Assembly: GCA_964613215.1 (NCBI GenBank)
Contig: CAZTHK010000016.1
Coordinates: forward strand, 1 to 64,000
Reading direction: 5' to 3'
From: CAZTHK01 sp964613215
GTDB taxonomy: Bacteria; Krumholzibacteriota; Krumholzibacteriia; Krumholzibacteriales; CAZTHK01
Length of the DNA stretch: 64,000 nt
Numbering within the stretch: the first letter of the stretch is position 1; every line of letters starts with the position of its first letter. The position numbers and the translations under genes are program-made. Under the pieces are notes generated by a model. It saw nothing but the letters and a program-made list of their open reading frames with translations. It did no database searches and was not told the DNA's origin. Positions 10,001-18,384 of the stretch are shown here, piece after piece.

Positions 10001-10472
10001 GTTAACCCTCTCCACGGCGGTGGAATCAGAGCTTAACAGCAGGGAAACACCGCTGTCCGGTGATCAGAATTACCGGGTCAGTGAATTTTCAGTATCACAG
10101 AGTCTGGACTACCGGTTAAGGACATCCACTCGAATTTCACTGGAGGCGGCTCTGGAAAAGAGGAATGACGATGTATCCTCGGCGGTTCAGGATTCCTGGG
10201 TATTGAGGCCGTCGCTGAGATCCTCCATAGGTAAAAAGCTCAGCCTTAATGCTTATCTTAAAATCACATATACCGATGCAGAATCGAGTGAAAGAAAACC
10301 GCTGTTTTTCATGGAGGATGGTTTGCGGGAGGACTGGAGCATTATGGGACAGTACCGGGTGACCAGGAATGTAAGCTTCGGACTGAATTACACCGGCCGT
10401 CATGAGAAGGATTTTACCGGGGAGGTGAAAACGGTACATGATCTCAAGATGGAAAGCCGGGCTTATTTTTAG
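7083..10472 (+). CDS. Very large outer-membrane or surface beta-rich protein
   Basis: 1129 residues from the ATG at 7083, which gives a clean signal peptide (MRYICVIFLVFLLFSAGLPG). A start at 7002 would overlap the upstream gene. Residues of about 300-370 contain 'ETVYLDGRRLRRGREND' followed by a Tyr-Thr-Ile-Asp-Tyr motif and 'TVTFTEESPVTADSEIVVEF', a repeat seen in very large envelope proteins of Bacteroidota-type bacteria, including SprA-like ones. The second half alternates polar and aromatic strands and the chain ends in SRAYF, as outer-membrane barrels do. The Omp85 gene overlaps its last 35 bases. It could be a translocon-type barrel or an adhesin. The SprA comparison is tentative, since SprA is about twice this length. 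Confidence 0.6.
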   Translation: MRYICVIFLVFLLFSAGLPGEAFPQKDLRFVSPRDQIKEVATFRLEEGTARVEMGVPFIVPGSDSLSLGGVPLKRDKDYRINNLKGVIILIKPVKQHTELKVLYSRYPFPFSPVFARRFPEGGEVFRPSGAAERGPAPGKGRTISPHRLRLFGSKTVGFSLGSGRGVGVDQSMRVEISGKLARDLEVEAFLTDDDMPIQPEGSTEELRHLEKVSIQIRSRHTRTRLGDLSAGMEWAQFSSYQRDLRGIVSEVNVGNQKITGGAGMTKGRFRRVDFFGREGVQGPYELLEARRFDAVVILSGTETVYLDGRRLRRGRENDYTIDYNRATVTFTEESPVTADSEIVVEFQTSEDNYERNTVLGGWEAGWGDGSILLNTSLFQEWDNPDEPLRGSLTDQDIRIIEQAGDREEDAIADGVERVGEGGGYYNMDPVDSVFVFAEDGGEYRVNFYKVGSGEGDYRLEGLTSRGVVKYTYVGEGEGDYAVGRPLYLPRRKRIFSMGARASRDHLFLESEGNLSLYDLNTLSGLDDDDNRGTAVILKGGLRDIPVSSSRLTITGEYSRLEDRFAAPDQVRRSYFYRDWNLRDVPLVGTENIAGAALNWESKEHWRFSADSRYLSRGNDLSATKNEVDFTLGDIRERGLNLTGFDSRVNDSRDRTFGRGEIRYALWHMVPSLSLESERYRNFTAPRDTGRYYYQGSLSLGTRETGNFTGAVSYTGRRTDYLTPAGGEWFRGRDNDEISVKGTYSGGNRTVEISVHHRETSYITDGASSTYDLAGISYRDGTSSGSVVSDLDYRLSSGEERRQEETVIYVGENQGDYDREGRQVGQKRGDYMVIYLPGSEKEALRKVELNWHLNLGEGIYGMGDRPEKGPGLFSLIRRNVSCDQFFSVLEKSTTGDLIDLYFLSPHILQRDDVTIYGNCKFRQEWSFLNSVKKYDLRLRFYRRDEEDNRSRGVPIERFLRSVRVTAEAAPWSRLTLSTAVESELNSRETPLSGDQNYRVSEFSVSQSLDYRLRTSTRISLEAALEKRNDDVSSAVQDSWVLRPSLRSSIGKKLSLNAYLKITYTDAESSERKPLFFMEDGLREDWSIMGQYRVTRNVSFGLNYTGRHEKDFTGEVKTVHDLKMESRAYF

Positions 10473-12117
10473 CCTGCTGGCGACTGTTCTTCTAACCGGG
10501 AGAGCGGGTTCCGAAACCATTGCCGGGGTTATTTATTCCGGTATGGAGTGGTTGAATGGGGAACAGCTGCAAGGAAACTCCCTGCTCAAAGAGGGCAAAT
10601 CCTACTCCGATTCGCTGTTGAGGAGGGAGGTAAGCAGGCTGGATTCCATGTATTTCAACCAGGGCTTGCTGGACTGGAAGGTCAGTATAGACACATTCAG
10701 GGTAGATGAGGGGCTGAAAGTGGAATTCAGGATAGATGAGGGAGAGGCTACTCTGGTGGGGGAGGTTAATTTGACTGCATCCGGTCCACTGGAGGAGGAG
10801 CAGATCATGGAACTCCTGGGTGTGCGGGAGGGAAGCCGTTTCAATCCATCCGCCATCGGCAGGTCCATGAACAGGGTGCTGCGCAGACTCAATGACAGAG
10901 GCTATCCCTATGCACAGGTATGGATTACAGAATACACTTATCAAAAAGGATTAAATCGGGTGGATCTCTCCTTCTCGGTATCACCGGGATCCAGGGCCAG
11001 GATATCCTCGGTGGTCTTCGATGGTATATCCCGGACCGATACATCCACCGCACTCTCCTTCTCCAGGTTGAACAGGGGTGAGCTTTACAGTGAATCTGCG
11101 GTCAGGAGGGCTGTAGATTATCTCACCGGATCGGGCTATTTCAAATCGGTCGGGGGTGCAAGGGTGAAGGGGGGATTCCGCGATGGTGTGATTATTAACA
11201 TACCGTTGGAGGAGAAGGAGAAGAGGGGAAGCTTTGAGGGAGCTTTCGGATTCTCCAGGAAGGATAACGGGGATTACCTCCTGAACGGTTCAGTGGATGT
11301 TAGGTTGAACAACATAGCGGGAACAGGCAGAAATGTCGATTTCGACTGGTTGAATGATGGAAGAAATTATTCCAGGATACGGCTGGAAATATTCGAACCC
11401 TTCCTTCTGGGTATGCCGGTTCATCTTAATGCCGAAATTGGTCAGACTGTTCAGGACAGTGTCTATACCCGTCATTCCGGCGGCCTGTATTTCAATCTTC
11501 CGGTAAGACCGGGGTTTTCAGTCTATCTTGGTACGGCTGCGGACAGGAATATATCCGATACGGGGGAACTGCTGCGCTCGGTTCGTCAGCGTTACCGGGC
11601 CGGGTTAAGTGCCGGCAGTGACCGTAATCTCTCCCTCCGGACCCATCTGGAGGGCGCATACAAGAAGAAGTACCTCACCGGCTCCAGGTCGGATGAGGAC
11701 TGGCAGTTGATCTACCGGCTGGAAACCCGAGGCGGCTATGATTTCTTAAAAAACCAGGGCTGCTACTGCCGGTTTGTATCAGAGGGAGTGGTCTCCTCCG
11801 GAGATATTCACCCTGCAGAAATGTTTCCGCTGGGCGGTGCCTCCACTCTGAGGGGTTACCGGGAGAATCAGTTCAGAGGCGAGAAGATCGGTTTTCTCAA
11901 TCTGGAATACAGGCTGGGGAGTACCGACCGCATATTTCTATTTAACGACACAGCAACATATTACCGGGAGGATACCGGCTGGAAATGGAAGAACGGATTC
12001 GGATTCGGGGTAAGATCTGTTTCCCGGGCCGGTACGGTGGTGCTGAGTTTCGGGGTGGGAGACAGGATTTCACTTAAAGGTACTCATATTCATATTCAGT
12101 TGATCGAGAGCTTCTGA
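10438..12117 (+). CDS. Omp85-family outer-membrane protein (BamA/TamA type)
   Basis: 559 residues with a signal peptide (MISRWKAGLIFSLLATVLLTGRAGS). Two or three POTRA-like units follow (about residues 25-260), with 'ILKEGKSYSD' and 'VREGSRFNPSAIGRSMNRVLRRLNDRGYPYAQV' as the recognisable strands and helices. The barrel (about 270-559) holds the conserved 'PLGGASTLRGYRENQFRG' loop and ends in a terminal Phe (HIHIQLIESF). Omp85 proteins insert or export other outer-membrane proteins. At 559 residues it has fewer POTRA domains than classical BamA (about 800 residues), so a dedicated partner of the large protein upstream is possible. Its start lies inside the upstream gene, which implies translational coupling. 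Confidence 0.85.
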   Translation: MISRWKAGLIFSLLATVLLTGRAGSETIAGVIYSGMEWLNGEQLQGNSLLKEGKSYSDSLLRREVSRLDSMYFNQGLLDWKVSIDTFRVDEGLKVEFRIDEGEATLVGEVNLTASGPLEEEQIMELLGVREGSRFNPSAIGRSMNRVLRRLNDRGYPYAQVWITEYTYQKGLNRVDLSFSVSPGSRARISSVVFDGISRTDTSTALSFSRLNRGELYSESAVRRAVDYLTGSGYFKSVGGARVKGGFRDGVIINIPLEEKEKRGSFEGAFGFSRKDNGDYLLNGSVDVRLNNIAGTGRNVDFDWLNDGRNYSRIRLEIFEPFLLGMPVHLNAEIGQTVQDSVYTRHSGGLYFNLPVRPGFSVYLGTAADRNISDTGELLRSVRQRYRAGLSAGSDRNLSLRTHLEGAYKKKYLTGSRSDEDWQLIYRLETRGGYDFLKNQGCYCRFVSEGVVSSGDIHPAEMFPLGGASTLRGYRENQFRGEKIGFLNLEYRLGSTDRIFLFNDTATYYREDTGWKWKNGFGFGVRSVSRAGTVVLSFGVGDRISLKGTHIHIQLIESF

Positions 12118-12228
12118 TAAATTATTTAATCACCGGATTGGTTTTCATACTCTCCGGCTGGTTTTTCTGTGGTACCACCGCTGTCATCTGCATTATATCC
12201 GGAACTGCAGATTAAATCCCGTTAATTT

Positions 12229-12270
12229 GATTTTTATCCACTTCCGGCGTCGGAACAAGATGTCCGAAAA
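12229..12270 (+). repeat. Dispersed intergenic palindromic repeat, copy A
   Basis: The core TTCCGGCGTCGGAA is nearly self-complementary and is flanked by TTTTATCCAC on the left and TGTCCGA on the right. About 32 of 42 bases match the copy at 35116-35160, and the core matches the perfect 20-base palindrome at 35211-35230. Counting was by eye. Confidence 0.55.
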
Positions 12271-12489
12271 CAGCCTTCCTTTTCAGTCAACACGAACAAA
12301 AAATCTCGGCAGGGTGGAATTCGAGGAACCCATGCCAACATGAACTGCTCGGGCTTTTGAAAATACCAGTCAACAGATAATAACATATGGAGTTTCCCCG
12401 AAAGATTATCCAGGGATTTCATAAAACTATATACAACTGTCAGTTATTAATATTGATAAGTGGAATATGTATATGCGGCTTTTTCCCCG

Positions 12490-12629
12490 GTGCCTGATGT
12501 TTCAAAGCCCTCGCCTGGCGAGCGGGCATGGTTTTCTGCCCCCTAAGGGACAGAAAGAGCGAGCCCGGGGCGCAGAGCTTAAGATTTCCACGCCGGGGAA
12601 ATCGACAGCGATTTTGAAACACCAGGCAC
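12490..12629. repeat. 140-base element closed by inverted repeats, with internal hairpins
   Basis: GTGCCTGATGTTTCAAA at 12490 can pair with TTTGAAACACCAGGCAC ending at 12629, 16 of 17 positions. Inside are further hairpins: CTCGCC/GGCGAG separated by one base near 12510, TCTGCCCCC/GGGACAGA near 12536 and ATTTCC/GGGAAAT near 12584. The shape fits a palindromic mobile repeat (MITE or REP type) or a structured RNA. No target-site duplication was evident and no second copy was seen in the window. Confidence 0.5.
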
Positions 12630-12741
12630 TGGAACCCTGCGGATAGAATAAAACTGGGTAAACTCCAAATAATAATATAGCTGTTTAAAATGGGAAAAAC
12701 TGCGGGAGATAATTTTATCTTGATTAAACCCTTCGCCCCGG

Positions 12742-12770
12742 TTGACAATAGATAGCTTTTTAACAATAAT
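12742..12770 (+). promoter_or_regulatory. Sigma-70 type promoter of thiC-dinG
   Basis: TTGACA at 12742-12747, a 17-base spacer, and AATAAT at 12765-12770. This gives 6/6 and 5/6 consensus matches at ideal spacing, 36 bases ahead of the thiC start. Confidence 0.7.
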
Positions 12771-12805
12771 GGAAAGTCAAGGTTAAACAGAGGGAGGCGG
12801 TAATT

Positions 12806-14083
12806 TTGACTGAGTATCAAAAGGCCAGAAATGGAACTGTTACCCCTGTGCTGGAAGAAACTGCCGGAATAGAAGGAATAGACAGTGATATACTGCGCAG
12901 CAGGGTGGCATCCGGAGAGGTGGTAATACTGGGAATGCGAAGGGATGTCTGCCGGTTGATGGGGATAGGCAAGGGTCTCAGGACCAAGGTGAATTCCAAT
13001 ATTGGTACCAGTCCTGACCATGACCGGCTGGATGTGGAGCTGGAGAAGCTTAAGGTCTCGGTGGAGGCGGGAGCTGATACCGTAATGGATCTCTCCACCG
13101 GGGGAGATATAGACAGGGTAAGAAGGATCATACTGGAGCGGTCTGAAATCCCTGTTGGGACGGTTCCCATCTATCAGGCAGTGGTTGAAGCCGGGAGAAG
13201 GGGAAGGGAACTGGTGGATTGTACCGTGGATGAATTCTTCGAGGTAATAGAGAAACAGGCTGAGGATGGGGTGGATTTTATGACTGTCCACTGCGGCCTT
13301 ACCAGAAGGCTGGGTGAGGAGGTGGCCAGAACCAGAACAGCCGGGGTGGTCAGCAGGGGAGGGAGTTTCCTCCTGCAGTGGATGGTGAAAAATAAACAGG
13401 AAAATCCCTATTATCAGTACTACTCCAGGTTGCTGGATATCGCGTATCACTATGATGTGTCCATAAGCCTGGGGGACGGGTTGCGTCCCGGTGCCATAGC
13501 GGATTCCACCGACAGGGCCCAGATAGGCGAGTTGATGGTGGTGGGTGAGCTGGTCAGAAGGGCCAGGGAGAGGGGGGTGAGTGTGTTCGTGGAGGGGCCC
13601 GGACACGTACCACTGGATGAGATTCCATCCAATATGATTCTGCAGAAGAAGGCCTGTGCAGGGGCGCCCTTCTATGTACTGGGTCCCCTGGTGACGGATG
13701 TGGCTGCAGGCTACGATCACATAACAGCCGCCATAGGGGGTGCTGTGGCCTCCTGGTATGGTGCCGATTTTCTATGTTACGTTACTCCGGCAGAACATCT
13801 CAGGCTCCCATCTGTGGATGATGTCAGGGAGGGAGTAATAGCATCCCGGATTGCCGCCCATGCGGGGGATGTTGCCAAGAATATCCCCGGAGCCTCAGAG
13901 TGGGATGCCCGTGTCTCCAGGGCCAGGGCCAAGCTGGACTGGGAGAAGGCCCTTTCGGAGAGCCTGGACCCGGTGAAGGCCGGTGAGATGTATGACCGGA
14001 TGGAGAAGGGCTCCGACGAGCTGTGCTCCATGTGCGGCGAGTACTGTGCCATAAGGGGGACCAGGAGAAGCCGGGAAGAGTAA
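12806..14083 (+). CDS. thiC: Phosphomethylpyrimidine synthase ThiC
   Basis: 425 residues. ThiC is a radical-SAM enzyme that rearranges aminoimidazole ribotide into hydroxymethylpyrimidine phosphate for thiamine. The family blocks are present: 'KVNSNIGTSPDH', 'GADTVMDLSTGGDI', 'LGDGLRPGAIADSTD', 'FVEGPGHVPLDEI', 'YVLGPLVTDVAAGYDHI' and the C-terminal cluster motif C407-x2-C410-x3-C414. The x3 spacing is the form I associate with the short ThiC clade; the longer proteobacterial form has x4. The start is TTG behind GAGGGAGG. No other thiamine gene is nearby and no TPP riboswitch was seen. dinG follows 16 bases later and probably shares the transcript. Confidence 0.95.
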   Translation: MTEYQKARNGTVTPVLEETAGIEGIDSDILRSRVASGEVVILGMRRDVCRLMGIGKGLRTKVNSNIGTSPDHDRLDVELEKLKVSVEAGADTVMDLSTGGDIDRVRRIILERSEIPVGTVPIYQAVVEAGRRGRELVDCTVDEFFEVIEKQAEDGVDFMTVHCGLTRRLGEEVARTRTAGVVSRGGSFLLQWMVKNKQENPYYQYYSRLLDIAYHYDVSISLGDGLRPGAIADSTDRAQIGELMVVGELVRRARERGVSVFVEGPGHVPLDEIPSNMILQKKACAGAPFYVLGPLVTDVAAGYDHITAAIGGAVASWYGADFLCYVTPAEHLRLPSVDDVREGVIASRIAAHAGDVAKNIPGASEWDARVSRARAKLDWEKALSESLDPVKAGEMYDRMEKGSDELCSMCGEYCAIRGTRRSREE

Positions 14084-14099
14084 ATGGGGAGGGGTTGAA

Positions 14100-16484
14100 A
14101 TGGGTAAGCAGTCATCTTCGGGGCAGAGCGGCCGGCCGAATGAATCTGTTGGTAGGGATGTTTTGTCATCCTTCCTGCCCTATAGCTCAAGGGAAGAGGG
14201 AGAACCGGCCGCCGGGCATGTAGTGGAGGCGATATCCGGGAGTGCGGTTCCTCCCTCGCTTCTTATTAATATAGCCGGAAAGATAGATTTTCCCGGACTT
14301 CCTCTGATCAGGCAGGCGGCCGGTCTCTCCGCCAGTAAGATGGAGGGGGGACAGGGGGATATATTTTCCCGCCCCACTGTACATCCTGTCGGTGACGAAA
14401 ATGTTAGAGCTCCCTTCACCGGGGATGAAGCGGTTAGATTTATGCGTTCGGGGGAGGTGGAAGATGTGGTTGAGGTGCTGTTCGGAAGGATATCCCGGGA
14501 GCTGGGGGAGGAGAGGGAGGGGCAGCAGGAGATGGCTTTTCTGGTGCTGGAGGCTATCAGGAATAACCGGATAAGTGTAATAGAGGGGGGGACCGGTACC
14601 GGAAAGACCCTGGCCTATCTGGTTCCCGCCCTGGTGATGGCGGTGAGGGAGCAGCTCCGGGTGGTGGTATCAACCCACACCAGGAATCTCCAGGACCAGC
14701 TGTTCAGAGGAGAGATGCCCCTGCTTATGAAACTCTCCGGTGTACCTGTGAAGGTGGAGCGGCTCACCGGAAGAGAAAATTATCTCTGTTCCAGAAAGAT
14801 AGTATCAGCGGCTGTTTCGAAGGCGGAGGATAATCCCCGGATGGCTCTGGCAATAGCCATTACTGCTGCTCTCTCCCCCGAGGGCACTGTGGCATCCCTT
14901 CCCCCCGGCGATTACTACAATTATATATCCACCCTGACGGCGCCACCCCGCTGTCCCATGGGAAGATGCAACCATGCTTCCTGCTGCCCCCTGGTCCGGG
15001 CCAGGAAGAGGGCCAGAAAATCCCGGATACTGTTTGTAAACCATGCCCTGCTGCTTACCGATTACCGCCAGGATAACGGTATTCTGGGGTCATATGATGC
15101 CGTGATCTTCGATGAGGCTCATCATCTGGAACAGTCGGTGGCGGAGAACCTGTCGGTTACCATATCCGGTGATGATCTGGACAGAATAACAGAGGAGCTG
15201 TACCCACTGTCGGTGGAGAATGAAAGATGGAAATTTCTGCTGAATGAACTCGGGTGTGGTGAGGAGCCTGAGCTTGCAGATGCGGTAAGGAAGGGATTGT
15301 GGAGATGGTTACCCCGGCTCAGGGGCAGCTATACCAGGTTTTTTGCCGGTCTCAGGGATGAGCTTAATCCTGATGGCAAATTCAACAACTCCCGCACAAG
15401 GTACTACGACGGGAGGGAGGCATTTGCTTCCGTTAACGGTTCAATAAAAAATATCTGGTTATATTACAGCAAATTAAAAAGTTCACTTGATAGATTACTT
15501 GAAGTAAATATGAAGGGAGAGGCGGGGGAGTTCCTGCTGGAGATAAGGCTTGCCGGCGGGCAGATGGAGGAGTTCATGGAGGGGATGAGGTTTCTGCTGG
15601 AGGGGGATGATGAAGATTCGGTCTTCTGGATGGAGTGGGGGGAAAGTGGTTCGGCCAGGAGGATCTGCGGTTCACCCCTGATGGTGGGAAGGCTGTTTGC
15701 GGGGTATCTCGAGGATATGGGAGGACCGGCACTGCTGACCTCGGCAACCCTCTCTCAGAATGAGAGCTTCGAATACACAGTAAAGAGGCTGGGGCTGGAT
15801 CAGTCGGGAAGGGAGGTGGATACCCGGATAATCGAATCTCCCTTCGATTACCCCGAATGCTGTAGAATGTTACTGTACCATAACGGTGAAGATCCCAACA
15901 GGAAGGGTTTCGGGGAGAGTGTGGGCGAGGTAGTGGAAAAAATAATAAATCGAGTAGGGCGCCGGACCATGGTACTGTTCACCTCCTACCGTATGTGTTA
16001 TGAAACCGCCGGCTATCTCAGGGATGCCGGTCTGAAAGTGCCTGTACTGGTTCAGGGATGGGGAGACAGCCGCCATGTACTGGCCGATAAGCTAAGGAAC
16101 AGCCACTCGGGAGTCCTGCTTGGAGTGGCCAGTTTCTGGGAGGGGGTGGATTTCCCGGGAGAAGAGCTGGAGATCCTTATTATACCAAAGATTCCCTTCC
16201 CGGTACCGGCCGAGCCAATGGTAGAAGCAAGATCGGAGAAGATGCGGGCCAATGGCGAAAATCCCTTCCAGCAGCTGTTCATGCCTGAGGCTGTTCTGAG
16301 ATTAAGACAGGGAGTGGGCAGGCTGATCAGGAGCAGGGAGGACCGGGGAGTGGTGGTTTTCATGGATCACCGCCTGCAGAGCAGGCCATACGGTGCCAGG
16401 ATTGTCTCCTCGCTGCCCTCTCCGGTGGAGAACTGCGGGGGGATGGATGAGCTGATAAAAAGGATGGTTAACTGGTTCAGTTAG
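14100..16484 (+). CDS. dinG: DinG/XPD-family iron-sulfur DNA helicase
   Basis: 794 residues of the Rad3/XPD superfamily 2 helicases. Walker A is GTGTGKT (about 164-170), Walker B box is DEAHH (338-342), motif III-like is 'LLTSATLSQNE', and the last motifs are 'FWEGVDFPGEE' and 'RLRQGVGRLIRS'. Four cysteines suited to a 4Fe-4S cluster lie between the first motifs: one at about 229 (NYLCSRK) and a group at about 283-294 (CPMGRCNHASCC). The first 135 residues have no recognised domain; there is no DEDD exonuclease as in some Gram-positive DinG proteins. Likely acts on damaged or structured DNA in the cytoplasm. GGGGAGGGG precedes the ATG. Cotranscription with thiC looks incidental. Confidence 0.9.
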   Translation: MGKQSSSGQSGRPNESVGRDVLSSFLPYSSREEGEPAAGHVVEAISGSAVPPSLLINIAGKIDFPGLPLIRQAAGLSASKMEGGQGDIFSRPTVHPVGDENVRAPFTGDEAVRFMRSGEVEDVVEVLFGRISRELGEEREGQQEMAFLVLEAIRNNRISVIEGGTGTGKTLAYLVPALVMAVREQLRVVVSTHTRNLQDQLFRGEMPLLMKLSGVPVKVERLTGRENYLCSRKIVSAAVSKAEDNPRMALAIAITAALSPEGTVASLPPGDYYNYISTLTAPPRCPMGRCNHASCCPLVRARKRARKSRILFVNHALLLTDYRQDNGILGSYDAVIFDEAHHLEQSVAENLSVTISGDDLDRITEELYPLSVENERWKFLLNELGCGEEPELADAVRKGLWRWLPRLRGSYTRFFAGLRDELNPDGKFNNSRTRYYDGREAFASVNGSIKNIWLYYSKLKSSLDRLLEVNMKGEAGEFLLEIRLAGGQMEEFMEGMRFLLEGDDEDSVFWMEWGESGSARRICGSPLMVGRLFAGYLEDMGGPALLTSATLSQNESFEYTVKRLGLDQSGREVDTRIIESPFDYPECCRMLLYHNGEDPNRKGFGESVGEVVEKIINRVGRRTMVLFTSYRMCYETAGYLRDAGLKVPVLVQGWGDSRHVLADKLRNSHSGVLLGVASFWEGVDFPGEELEILIIPKIPFPVPAEPMVEARSEKMRANGENPFQQLFMPEAVLRLRQGVGRLIRSREDRGVVVFMDHRLQSRPYGARIVSSLPSPVENCGGMDELIKRMVNWFS

Positions 16485-16528
16485 AAGATTGTACCTTAAT
16501 AACAACTGACAGCTTTCCTGGCTCAACA

Positions 16529-18193
16529 TCAGCGCAGAAGGACGAGTTTCCTGGTCCGAGCTCCCCCCTCCGTAACCAAGGAGCAGAAGTAGATTCCGGA
16601 AGCGACCGGACGTCCGGTGTCGCTCTGGCCATCCCAGACTACCTGGCCCCGTCCGGCATGGACCGTTCCATCCATCAGCGTTCTGACCCTCCTCCCGGCC
16701 GTATCGTAGATTACCATTCGAACAGGTGATTCATTCGGAACATAGAACGAAATGGTCGTCGCCGGGTTGAAGGGATTGGGAACCGCCGGCCCTATCCATG
16801 GCAGAGAAAATCTTCCGGGAAGCTCTGAAGAGGTTATCTCTTCTGTGGTTATGGCATATAGGTCCACTGCATCCCCCGGGGTCTGCGCCATAACGGGATC
16901 GAACCGGAGACGTTTTATTACCCCGGTATAGAGGGGGTGCGAGGAGAGATCCACTTCATAAGAGCGAACCTCGCCATCCGGAATTACCGGTACTGTCAGG
17001 CGCCTGTCGCCGCTGAAAGCACCGTCTGCGCCGGCAAAGAAGAGTTCCGCCTGATCGCCGGCGGTATGGTGAGCGCAGGTAATATAGATGACAGGCACAT
17101 CCTCGGCCTGCCACAGGGAGCGGGGGAGGGTTATCTGCGGGTCATTGGAGTCAAGGATCAGTTGCCAGAACCCGCTGTAGGGCGGGCTGGTGTCGCTGAG
17201 GTTCCCGGGAAGACAATGCTGCCGGTCCCGGTCGAAGACAGGGTCCGGTCCGGGCTCCGGAGCATTATTGTAGACATAGCTTCTGATATCATCGTAGAGA
17301 TCGCCGAGAATCAGAGTGTACTCGTACTCATAGACGATGTTGTGATCCAGAAGTTCTGTGTGAAGCGGTGCCATGTAACCGGTGTTATTATCAGCAGGTC
17401 CGCCGCTTCCGGGAGTGCCATGGAATCCCCCCACGGTCAGGACGGTTCCGGGGTGGTATAGACCCAACCCCCAGCCCTGATCATTGACCAGAGCCGACCA
17501 GCACTCCGTGCTTTTCCAGTATTCCCAGGGAGGGCCGCTGTGGTTAATCTGTGTCAGCAAGCCGCCGGTGTACGGCTGGTCGCCGGTGTATGTAAGCAGG
17601 CGGTGAAGGGTGCCTACAGTGTATACAGCAGGCAGCTCCTGGTGCCTTGCGCTGTAGAGGGTGGAATCGCTGCGCGCATTTGTCAGCCGGTTTCGAACGT
17701 GAACCCGGTTTGAATCCAGGGTGATCCAGGACTCCATGGTACATTCCGAGTCCACATTGCGAAGAGCCCACTGCTTGGGAGTGCACCTGACATAGAGCGA
17801 GTCGCCATGGTTGGTTGCCTCCAGCACCAGGGAGCGGCATCCATAGACATCTCCTGCCTGGACCGGGTTCCAGCCCCAGCCATCATACGCCGGATGCTGG
17901 TCTGCCCCTTCCGGAATGAAGGGAACAGGGCCGCTGTAGTATGACTGCTGGATATACCGCCCCAGGTCGCGGATGTTGACCACACTGACACCGGAGCCGC
18001 TCTCGCTCAGGTAGTTGATCGCTCCGCCGCGGTCAAGATCTATTCCCACCCGGATGATCCCGTTGTCAAGGTAGCTTGTCCGGGCCAGGAGCCTGCGCGG
18101 CAGAACAGCCGTTGTTACGGCACTGAATGTGATCAGGATTATGAATAGACAGGTGAGATGGCGTTTTATTATTGAATACATTAAGTTCATTCC
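16529..18193 (-). CDS. Secreted protein with C-terminal FlgD/T9SS-type domain
   Basis: 554 residues from the ATG at 18193, which places a signal segment (LTCLFIILITFSAVTTAVL) near the start. A longer reading from 18259 would put it 22 residues further in. The main body (about 35-420) is beta-rich with 'NGIIRVGIDLDRGGAINYL' and 'WGWNPVQAGD', suggestive of a galactose-mutarotase-like or carbohydrate-related fold, but no catalytic motif is certain. The last 90 residues, 'PNPFNPATTISFYVP', 'VRTLMDGTVHAGRGQVVWDG', 'VASGIYFCSLV' and RKLVLLR, are a textbook FlgD-Ig/type A sorting-like domain. It is the only minus-strand gene in the window and is divergent from hutU. Confidence 0.7.
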   Translation of the reverse strand, partial: GMNLMYSIIKRHLTCLFIILITFSAVTTAVLPRRLLARTSYLDNGIIRVGIDLDRGGAINYLSESGSGVSVVNIRDLGRYIQQSYYSGPVPFIPEGADQHPAYDGWGWNPVQAGDVYGCRSLVLEATNHGDSLYVRCTPKQWALRNVDSECTMESWITLDSNRVHVRNRLTNARSDSTLYSARHQELPAVYTVGTLHRLLTYTGDQPYTGGLLTQINHSGPPWEYWKSTECWSALVNDQGWGLGLYHPGTVLTVGGFHGTPGSGGPADNNTGYMAPLHTELLDHNIVYEYEYTLILGDLYDDIRSYVYNNAPEPGPDPVFDRDRQHCLPGNLSDTSPPYSGFWQLILDSNDPQITLPRSLWQAEDVPVIYITCAHHTAGDQAELFFAGADGAFSGDRRLTVPVIPDGEVRSYEVDLSSHPLYTGVIKRLRFDPVMAQTPGDAVDLYAITTEEITSSELPGRFSLPWIGPAVPNPFNPATTISFYVPNESPVRMVIYDTAGRRVRTLMDGTVHAGRGQVVWDGQSDTGRPVASGIYFCSLVTEGGARTRKLVLLR

Positions 18194-18307
18194 CGTTTCT
18201 GTTGGCACTGGTGCCTGGTGTGATAACCTGATTATAAGAGATTCGGCTATTTCTGTCAAAGCAACCAGACATTTATATTTTCACCGGGTGGTGATTTCTG
18301 AATTAAC

Positions 18308-18336
18308 TTGCCCGTAGTAATTCACACTGATAGAAT
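18308..18336 (+). promoter_or_regulatory. Probable sigma-70 promoter of hutU
   Basis: TTGCCC at 18308-18313, a 17-base spacer, and TAGAAT at 18331-18336, matching consensus 4/6 and 5/6. Transcription would start near 18343, leaving a leader of about 68 bases. Confidence 0.5.
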
Positions 18337-18384
18337 AATCAAATACATTTAGAAGCATTTTAAGTGTTTATGAGATATTTCATT

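Larger units (their letters stand above)
12118..12805. other. Intergenic region of 688 bases between Omp85 and thiC
   Basis: No credible gene. It holds one copy of a dispersed palindromic repeat (12229-12270), a structured inverted-repeat element (12490-12629) and the thiC promoter (12742-12770). No TPP riboswitch consensus is visible ahead of thiC. Confidence 0.7.

Noticed and set aside
7083..10472. Naming the large envelope protein SprA
   Set aside because: Only a repeat-like segment resembles that family by eye and the length is about half. A profile search would be needed.
12630..12805. TPP riboswitch ahead of thiC
   Set aside because: The conserved CUGAGA and GAUCUGGAUAAUGCCAGCGU-like parts are not present. 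A plain promoter is found instead.
12440..13720. A 426-codon open frame on the minus strand opposite thiC
   Set aside because: It is fully antisense to an unmistakable ThiC, has no family motif and no ribosome site. It is a by-product of thiC codon bias.
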